A DNA stretch of 64,000 nucleotides from Balanoglossus misakiensis. Lineage: Eukaryota > Hemichordata. The notes beneath the pieces were generated by a model that was not told the DNA's origin, searched no databases, and saw only the letters and a program-made list of their open reading frames with translations. How positions within the stretch are numbered: the first letter of the stretch is position 1; each line of letters opens with the position of its first letter. The position numbers and the translations under genes are program-made. Of this stretch, positions 56,531-64,000 are shown piece by piece. The stretch lies in contig CM082590.2 of the NCBI GenBank assembly GCA_040954595.2, positions 10,912,001 to 10,976,000 of the forward strand, in the 5' to 3' direction.

Positions 56531-57393
56531 GATTTGCAGAATCTGGAAACAAGGCTATATTCTAGATCACGAAATGGACATTTATGAAAGAAACAAGGTT
56601 GAAATAAGCAATTGAAAGTCGAAGCATTCACACGTTGTAATCAATTTCTTAATATTCATTATATTGGACAGTTTTGGGATAGATGACGTCATCGCTTACA
56701 CATCCCAAAAGAAACTATAAAATGGCGTCATTTCGAACCAGACAAAGCCAACACCTAGAGAATAAAATGATTCCAATAGCAACATGCCCAGACATTACCA
56801 AATCTACTTAATGTCGCGGATTGTTAAATTTTACGAGAAAGGTCGCATTGCACAATGTACTGGTCCAATAGGCCGTAAAATAGTATCCCTGGTCTAACAA
56901 CCAGCTTTTCAACGTGGACTAGTGACTATATCTGCAGCAGCTGTATCAACTGTCCCTCTTCAATTCAACTTTGCTCCCTGAGCTAAATAGAAGCTTTTCA
57001 TTTGGTATGACCTCACAATATGCATGATTCAATGAGTCTTTTTATGATATCATACATCATGTTTCATAAGTCTTTTCCGCGTGACAGGTGTGTTGGGATT
57101 AATACGTCATAATTAACTCGGAATTTGTCTTCAGTTATATGAACGTCACGTTGTAATGCCCCACGTGTAACTCTTGAAAATGGTTTGTCTACAAAAAATA
57201 CCTGTGTTGCCAAGTTGAGTGTAGATGACCCGAAGCAAGTGACCTTCAGACGACCTTGAACGGTTCAATGTTATTGACAGTGTTTGTTTGTGAAGTTCCT
57301 TTGGACTTTAAACTTTATAGTGAAAACGATATGCGCTGAGGTGTGGGGTATTTTTAGCACACAGTATAGGGGAGGTTTGCATGTACTGAATAT

Positions 57394-57440
57394 ATATGGC
57401 TGTGTGTGTACGTGTATGTGTGTGGGTGTGTATGTGGGGA
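57394..57440. repeat. GT-rich low-complexity tract
   Basis: Imperfect (GT)n with A and C interruptions, followed by a G-rich patch. Confidence 0.7.
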
Positions 57441-58307
57441 AGGGGGTGCATTGCATTGGGCCCCAGGGAGCTAGCTAGTTATAGCAAAGGCCAGCCTATA
57501 CTTGGCCTTAGATCCCGTTGTTGCTGCGTTCTAGAACCACAGAAAGTAGACGGACGCCCTTTTCTGGTCTCGGGTTCTATACGCCTTCTGTTGATTCACA
57601 AATTAATCCTCAAAACTCAAACTTTTGACCGAAAACGTGATTTTTTCTAATCACGTTCCAGCCTCGTGTGTGTAGAAAAATGCCTTTGTCGCGTTGATAT
57701 ATGCGACCTACTTTTAAGGTAGCATAGGTAACACACATTTCAGCGTGGCAACAAACAAAAATGGACATTTTTTACTTTTACTTTCGATGTGTGGAATGCC
57801 GTAAGTCTGGAGGACATCCCGTTTGAGGAAAGACCTGAGTTTTCGTTTTAAATGGGAGAATTTCTTCAGACAAGCTGTGTCATTTATGTCTACGTGCACA
57901 ACGTGCGAACGTTGAACTCCTATGAACCATGGTACCAAGTCAGTCGACTCGGTAAAACCACGTGGACATTTCCATGTCTCAATTCGCCGGTTTCAATGTA
58001 CAATGAACACTTTTCAGGATTTTTACCGTGGAAAATTTTCTTCTATATTTGCAAGAAAATAAAGTTGACCAAAGTTAGGTTTTGAGTTATGTTCTTTTCG
58101 TCAAATCTCTCATAAAATACGCTCTCGCTGTTTAATCCGCAGGACGGGGTAATTATAATTTTATCTTTGGCACAAGACATCATATGTTTGAACTAGTGTA
58201 TAATTTTGATTTTCTTTTGTTTCATTTTGATGAAAACCGCCGACAAATTTCTCTTTCCATGTGCTTGATAAAGCTTTTACACTAATAGCACGAGGGATTA
58301 TCTCTCG

Positions 58308-58398
58308 CCAATCGATAAATGGAACAGCCCAACTCCGATTGGATTTGGTGTACTGATTCACCAATGGCAATAGCGCTACGGAGATGTCTAGCCAATTA
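58308..58398 (+). promoter_or_regulatory. CCAAT-box cluster upstream of GATM
   Basis: CCAAT motifs occur at 58,308, 58,361 and 58,392 on the plus strand and one inverted (ATTGG) at 58,338, within 90 bp and about 150-230 bp upstream of the start codon. There is no clear TATA box nearby. This fits a CCAAT-type promoter, by inference. Confidence 0.4.
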
Positions 58399-58542
58399 GA
58401 GGCTTTGTAACATCACTCGACCCCTCGTCGATTTCTAGAGGGGTGTCGATTTCCTCAAACAGCAACCAAATCTTCTGTGTATTTCATACCGTACGCAACG
58501 TATCGCGTCTTCTCTCACAATTCCTCGTGAAATTTCTCGATA

Positions 58543-61253
58543 ATGTTGCACATCCGAGCCTTCCGCGGTGGTTGCAGAGGAAGAGAAGCGGCACATCTTT
58601 TGGGCAATGTGAGTTTTTCTGTGGAATTTTGTCATCAAATCACATTTTTGGAGCTGTTTTAAGTGTGAAGGATTTACCTCATCAGCGCGATAGTGCGTGC
58701 GTGCGTGACCTTATGCGGACGCGGTGATGTCGCTTGCTGAATATATTTCATGTATATCATGTATATTGCAAGGTCCAGACAGAACCGCTATATGACAGAG
58801 AACAAGCAAATATTTTCCAGCTACAAACCGAATATTCAGTTCCTCAAAACCGACAGTTTAAATATCGACTTGTCTTTAACAAGTGTACGATCGATTTTTA
58901 AAGTCACTCCATCCAGCGATTTTTTTCGGCAAGGGCACATGGGTTAGTATCAAATTTTGTTTTAAAAATGCAAATTAGGTGTCTGACTAACCGCTAGATG
59001 CAAATATAAGAAAGTACTGCTTCCCTATATCAGTGTGTTATTATTCCGGGGAAGTGAAATTTTAAAGCGTTCTCCAGTTCCCTAAGCGGATTTTTTTTTC
59101 GCGTCTTGAACCCGGCATTATATAACAACTACACTTGAGTTTGAGAGTAATTTCAGGTGATCGATTTCGCAAGGGACAGTTTATACGATGGGATTTCATC
59201 GGTCGATATTTACTGCCAACGCGAGTTTATGTCATCGTTTTGTTTTGTTTTCTGCCGACGAGAGCTAATATTTGATGTGCTACTAAAGGATCATTAGTTG
59301 CGACGTGTACAGACAGTTGGAGTTCCAAAGAATTTAAGTTACGTTTCAGCGATTTTTATGGTGAAATTGTAGCAAAAGTTGAGAGTTTTCAATGGCGGGA
59401 ATAGAAAAACGTGTCTTCACACAATTCGCACGCAAAACAAAGGGCGTATTTAAAGTTTAATCAACTTCGTCTTTGGCTTAAACGAAATTACGTGGTCATC
59501 TTGTTTAAATATTGGGTTTTAAAGTCAGTCTGGCAATCGATCGATACTGACAATACACGCATCCAGTGATGGTGTGATCGCGGGTTTCAAAGATCATAGT
59601 AAAATGCTAAACTTCATTGTTACAATGAAAAGAGAGTCCAGCTTTTGAGTGTTTCGCGTTTAATTTTAAAAGATCGTGAAAAGCGAAAGCGCTTGCTCTT
59701 AACATGTTTGTTATTGATATTGTGTTTCCCGAGATCCGTGAAGTTGGAAGACATGGAATTAAAAAAACTCTTTAACTCCCTTGGCCCCAAAGGCATAATT
59801 GAGAATGAAGATGACTTAGAAAACACTAAAAAGTAAAATATTTCCGTGAAGTTTAAAGTGTTTTCCATGTCAGGGAATGTTTATGGCCAAGCCTGGCAGT
59901 GACCATGTCTAAAATGTTCTGCGGGAGTTGGATGCTTTTTTGACCTTCAAACCGTTGACCAAATTTGAGTAGGTCACTCAGTACAGACCTCCACTATCAC
60001 AAGGTGACGTCATCGGAGGCCACTGCCTCATTTGCATATGAAAGCTTATGAGGTCAGGTCATTGGCAGACGTGAATGTAATACAGCCCTGTTAAAAGGAT
60101 TCTTTTAAAAAAATCTGGTTGTGGAGGCTCATGTTTTGACTTGCTGGTTGTCATTTTTGCTTGTGATTTTTTTCTTTTTGCCCACCAGAGTACATAAAAT
60201 TCATATATACTTGTGTTCATTACTAAGTGATTATCTGATCAAATACTTGGTGATCATTAAACAAGAAAATGCTTAATTGTAGTGTGGAAGTAATTCCTAT
60301 CTGGTTTTTGCAGCTGGCAAAAGTTATTTTTAACTCTTGATTTCATATATAGTACTGAAATGATGACATGACTTCCGTGAAACAAACATAATTCTCCGAA
60401 ACAAACATACTTTGGAGCTAATTATAATTTCAGTGGATCTATAGTATAAATGAGTCACACACTCAGTGCAGCCGTGCTAATTCTTACACATACAGAAATC
60501 TTGGTGTCGATATTACATGTAATATGTAATCGACATCGTTTGTTTGAGGCCACAAGAAGTGCTTTTTCTATTTGTCCAGTAACTGGCAGTTGGCCAAAGA
60601 AAACTCAGTAACATGGGGTGAAAAATTAGACGACTGTTGTACCGTAACTTAGGATTGTTTGCTCGTAAGGAGGGGCGTGATATTTAAATGAAGTTACGAG
60701 TCGACTAACAAAAATGGCGGTATGTAGACATATCGTACAGCAGAGTGAAAAACTGTACTGAATTGTTCTCACATGATTTGTTGACGTATCGAGAAATGGC
60801 AACTCTTTGAGGAGTACTTTAGTTCCGAGACTGAGCAAACACTTTACAGAACCACCCCTCCTGTGTGGTCAATTTTTCAAACGTGTAAAACCGTGACTTT
60901 TTTGCTTGTTGGACAATTTCCTGGGCTACTTAATTTCTCTAACAGCTGTGTCCTTATTCATGTGAAAAATTAAACAAAAAGAGTAATTGGTCTTGGTGAT
61001 GTTATGTCTATACCCATGATTAATTGTTAGGTATTTTGCTATAAGGTGACACATTTTTAGACAAGTTTAAAAGTGGTTACACACAATACCATTTGATAAT
61101 TGACGGAATTCTAGAGTTTCTAGTTTGCGTTATCAAGAGTGCTACGCTACGGATTAATTAAAACAAATTAAAGGATTGTATGTAATAGGAAAAGGGTAAA
61201 GTCCCAAGGTAGGCATTGTAAGAGAATACTGATGATGATGATGGTGGTGGTGG

Positions 61254-61284
<31 letters not shown>

Positions 61285-62610
61285 GGTGGTGATGATGATG
61301 ATGGTGGTGGTGATGATGATGATGGTGGTGGTGGTGGTGGTGATGATAATGATGATGGTGGTGATGATTATGATGATGATGACGTCGTCATCATCCTTAA
61401 AAATGCAAACACCTAGTTATTCTTGCCCCTACGCTGAAAAGTGGATAATGTCCTTGACGCAATTACTGTTTAATTGGTTCCGGGAAATGGCATCTTCCTG
61501 GAAATTAAGACCTGGAATTTTTCGTAGCATTGATTGAATCCCAGCATAGTGGTAATCGCTGTTTAGAAATGTTCAAACTTGTAAAGGGAAATAGTGACTG
61601 GCCACTTGAAAATATATGGATAGTAATTCATCTCTCAAGCCTTGCCGTGCTGGTAAATGAACAAGTTTTTGCACTCAAAGATGCTCAATCTGACCTCTGT
61701 AAGTCTCATGTCAGATGATATATTGTTGTGAAGCCATTCCTTAGCGAATCCTTCACGTGGTTATATCTCCATGGCAACGAATCCATGTCTGACTAAGACA
61801 CTGTTCACTCTCAGTATAAATTTCTCAAATTTATGAGCGTACCTGTTCAATTACAGTAACTTGAATCTGTTTCTTTTAGTAATACCTGGCAATTTTATTG
61901 GCCTGGTTATAAATTATTTAAAAATATGGCTATTTATGTTACAAGGCTCGGCGCACTGTGTCGTTGGAGGAGCCATGTTTAACCTTTTCAACGACAGTTT
62001 GTGAAAAAAGGGCAACAAGCTTGACTACCTCGCACATTGAGCCACAGTACATTTTTTACACCTTCCATATTGAGGAGCAAAGAGCTGCCCGCCATGAAAT
62101 ACAAGCAGACAAGATCTGAATAAAATTGTTCCAACATTGCACAAATGAATTGGCATGCAGCCAAGTATTCAATCCATACTCAGTCACATGATCGCGAGCA
62201 CGTCGTCGTTCTGGAACTCTATGCTATACAAATATAAGAAACGTATTGTACGAGAAAATGTCAGGGGTCACGGCAGAAAAGTGCGTTGGCCGGAGGAGAG
62301 TTAATGGGTTTTTCTTTCCATTATGATGAACAATCTGTCATTCTCTTTTTCATCATTCATATCAATATTGAAATAACACGTTTTATTTTGGCCTATCTCT
62401 TTTCAGTTCCTGCGTCCACTGAGAAACCGTCTTGCGTGTGTTAGTACTACTAAGAGTAGCCGTGGCCAAGTTGCTCCTCAAGACATCCAACCTGAAGAAG
62501 CCCCCAAGGAGAGTCCAGTGTGGTCTTGCAATGAATGGGATCCTCTGGAAGAAATTATTGTGGGACGAGTTGAAGGTGCCCATGTTCCGCCGTTTACGAC
62601 TGAAGTCAAG
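58543..62610 (+). CDS. GATM: Glycine amidinotransferase, mitochondrial (first two exons)
   Basis: GATM transfers the amidino group from arginine to glycine, giving guanidinoacetate and ornithine, the first step of creatine synthesis, in mitochondria. Exon 1 is 58,543-58,608 (22 codons, [18 protein letters not shown]..., ATG with A at -3; donor GTGAGT). Exon 2 is 62,407-62,610 (68 codons; acceptor tttcag, donor GTGGGT). Both introns are phase 0. Exon 1 matches the known GATM N-terminus (ML.VR.LRGG.RG.EA.H pattern), an Arg-rich transit peptide. Exon 2 contains [20 protein letters not shown] then PFTTEVK, the conserved start of the mature enzyme. The catalytic domain and its active-site residues lie in later exons outside the window. 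It is divergent to the giant gene, with no evident functional link. Confidence 0.88.
58609..62406 (+). other. GATM: GATM intron 1
   Basis: A 3.8-kb intron with no extra exon recognised. It holds the trinucleotide repeat at 61,231-61,382. Short open frames such as 59,645-59,836 show no known domain. Confidence 0.7.
61231..61382. repeat. (GAT/GGT)n trinucleotide repeat
   Basis: About 150 bp of alternating gatgat and ggtggt runs on the plus strand. Its open frame (Met and Val runs) is a by-product of the repeat. Confidence 0.95.
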
Positions 62611-62635
62611 GTGGGTGCATCTATGATCCCTTCAG

Positions 62636-62905
62636 GGTTTGTCTGTTCTGTGTTTGTTTGTGTTGTGTTGTGTATTTGTTTGTTATTGTGATGTGTTGTG
62701 TTGTGTTCTGTGAATGTGTTTGTTTGTGTTGTCTATTTGTGTTGCGAGTTGTTTGTGATGTGGTGTGTAGTTTTTGTTTGTTTGTTTGTTCGTTGTGTTG
62801 TGAGTGTGTGTTTGGTTGAGTGGGATTGTGTGTGTGTATTGGGTGTTGTTTGTGTTTTGTTGTGTTGTGTGATTGTGTGTGGTGTGTTCTGTTAATTGTG
62901 TTGTG
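62636..62905. repeat. TG-rich minisatellite-like tract
   Basis: Imperfect tgtgttgtgt and tttgtttg units for about 270 bp at the 5' end of GATM intron 2. The 246-residue minus-strand frame over it is low-complexity Thr/His/Asn and is not considered a gene. Confidence 0.85.
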
Positions 62906-63755
62906 AGTGTGTGCATGATGTGACCTGCACTAAATAAAGTGACAGTGAAGTCAAGGCTGCAAAAACGGGCCAATGTACTGTTGAATTGTTTGTCCCGCTT
63001 GGGTGAAAAGATGGACAAAAGAAAAAAGGGCAGATTCCGGTAGTAATACCGACAAGTTATAGTTTGACGTGATGGCGTTGACGACGACGTCCTTGGTGAT
63101 AATGTCAGACATTCTAGGTCATTCTGATTGACCTGCGTGTCATTTCTGTTTGACAGTGATGTCATCTGTGTTATTGTTTTCGCTGTTTTGACTGCGTATG
63201 TGTTTGGTTTAAGGGATGGGAATGATATCATATTCCGGGATTGTTTTCCTGAATTCTCCCAGTCATTGATTAAGGCTTCACCAGTCCTATAAACCCGGCA
63301 TATCCGAGTTTCCATGGGTAAAAATAGAACCCACAGCGGCGCTACACAGTTTAATTTATTGATTATTTGCCAAAACCTGGAAAAAATCAATATACTTTTG
63401 TTACGTAGTAAACAATGAACCATTATTTGCCTTACTTCGAGAGGTCTTGTCTTAATCTTGTCGCTATTATTTCATCAGTATTTGAATATGGAAGCCTTAA
63501 ATGGACATGGGGGATTCAAAGTAGATAAATTCCCTTACTTGAGCCCCTAGTCGCTTCAGCGAACATTTGCAATCATAAACGTCCTTGTTGAAAGTAAATA
63601 TCTACAATAGATAACTAGGTCTGTGGACGTCTATAGTATTGTAGACTGTCCGTAGATCTACATCAGCATACAGATGAACTACATTTATGTTTTATATTAT
63701 GTTTTGCATATAAATAATTAGTTGAAATGAACAATGAAGTTATCAGTTATCAGGA

Positions 63756-63790
63756 AAAGGGCAGCGATAGAGAGACTTTGTCCCTTTAAA
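63756..63790. mobile_element. Dispersed repeat fragment, reversed
   Basis: Reverse complement begins ttaaagggacaaagtctctc and continues to cgctgccctttt, matching the first 35 bp of the repeats at 34,571 and 46,431. Confidence 0.55.
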
Positions 63791-64000
63791 ATTTGCACTG
63801 ATTGTATTTTCCGCAGCTGTTCCGTTATTTAAACCCATAGCCCTGGCTTTCTGGAGTCTACGGGGGTTACATTACATTCAAGACATTTGATTTATGGGGT
63901 ATATAGATTTGCGTCCGGCAACCCCACGCGACCTCGCTTGGTAAACAACCTTGGATATCAAAAGGACAGTAACCTCAGTGCCCTCTCTCTTTGCTCTGTT

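Larger units (their letters stand above)
53589..58307. other. Intergenic region between the divergent genes
   Basis: About 4.7 kb. I see no convincing exon or RNA gene. It contains a G tract (about 55,667-55,679), a CT-rich microsatellite (56,461-56,530) and scattered AT-rich stretches. Overlapping frames at 53,887-54,223 resemble no family I know. Upstream regulatory sites of both genes would be expected here. Confidence 0.5.
62611..64000 (+). other. GATM: GATM intron 2 (start)
   Basis: No third GATM exon was recognised before the window end. It contains TG-rich repeats (62,636-62,905) and, at 63,756-63,790, a reversed fragment of the dispersed repeat seen at 34,571 and 46,431. Confidence 0.6.

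Noticed and set aside
59645-59836. 63-residue plus-strand frame with a hydrophobic stretch
   Set aside because: It lies in GATM intron 1, and I saw no known domain or splice evidence.
61232-61537. 101-residue plus-strand frame with Met/Val runs
   Set aside because: Translation of a trinucleotide microsatellite.
62683-63423. 246-residue minus-strand open frame
   Set aside because: It runs through TG-rich repeat sequence and is dominated by Thr, His, Asn and Gln; it lies within GATM intron 2 and has no domain.

Overview
This is a window of animal nuclear DNA: AT-rich, with many short exons and GT-AG introns, microsatellites and small palindromic transposon remnants. The domain content (sushi/CCP, HYR and EGF modules) and a mitochondrial glycine amidinotransferase gene suggest an invertebrate deuterostome such as a lancelet or acorn worm. 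The species cannot be fixed from the sequence alone.

Positions 79-53,482, minus strand, read as one giant secreted or extracellular-matrix gene. It is complete at its 5' end and runs off the window at its 3' end. In transcript order it has a TATA box, a signal-peptide exon (53,482-53,404), 10 sushi exons (50,609-46,125), 99 HYR (hyalin repeat) exons (45,575-2,876) and at least 7 EGF exons (2,571-79). All 117 exons join in phase 1 and every internal exon is a multiple of 3, so any module can be added or lost without breaking frame. The coding sequence in the window is about 27 kb, roughly 9,000 residues.

The HYR region has three zones. At 2,876-10,015 lie 15 diverged single-copy exons. At 10,137-45,186 lie 83 exons in a recent nested tandem duplication: three near-complete 14-exon units of about 5.7 kb, then rearranged partial units, an island of older exons (32,390-35,490), and small iterated units toward the 5' end. 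Several exons are chimeras of two exon types, a direct trace of unequal exchange inside exons. One founder exon (45,333-45,575) abuts the sushi region.

Positions 53,483-58,307 are intergenic. The plus-strand GATM gene starts at 58,543; exon 1 encodes the start of the transit peptide and exon 2 (62,407-62,610) the start of the enzyme, with the rest beyond the window. The two genes are divergently arranged. Introns carry simple repeats and several non-autonomous DNA transposon copies. No RNA gene or CRISPR array was seen.
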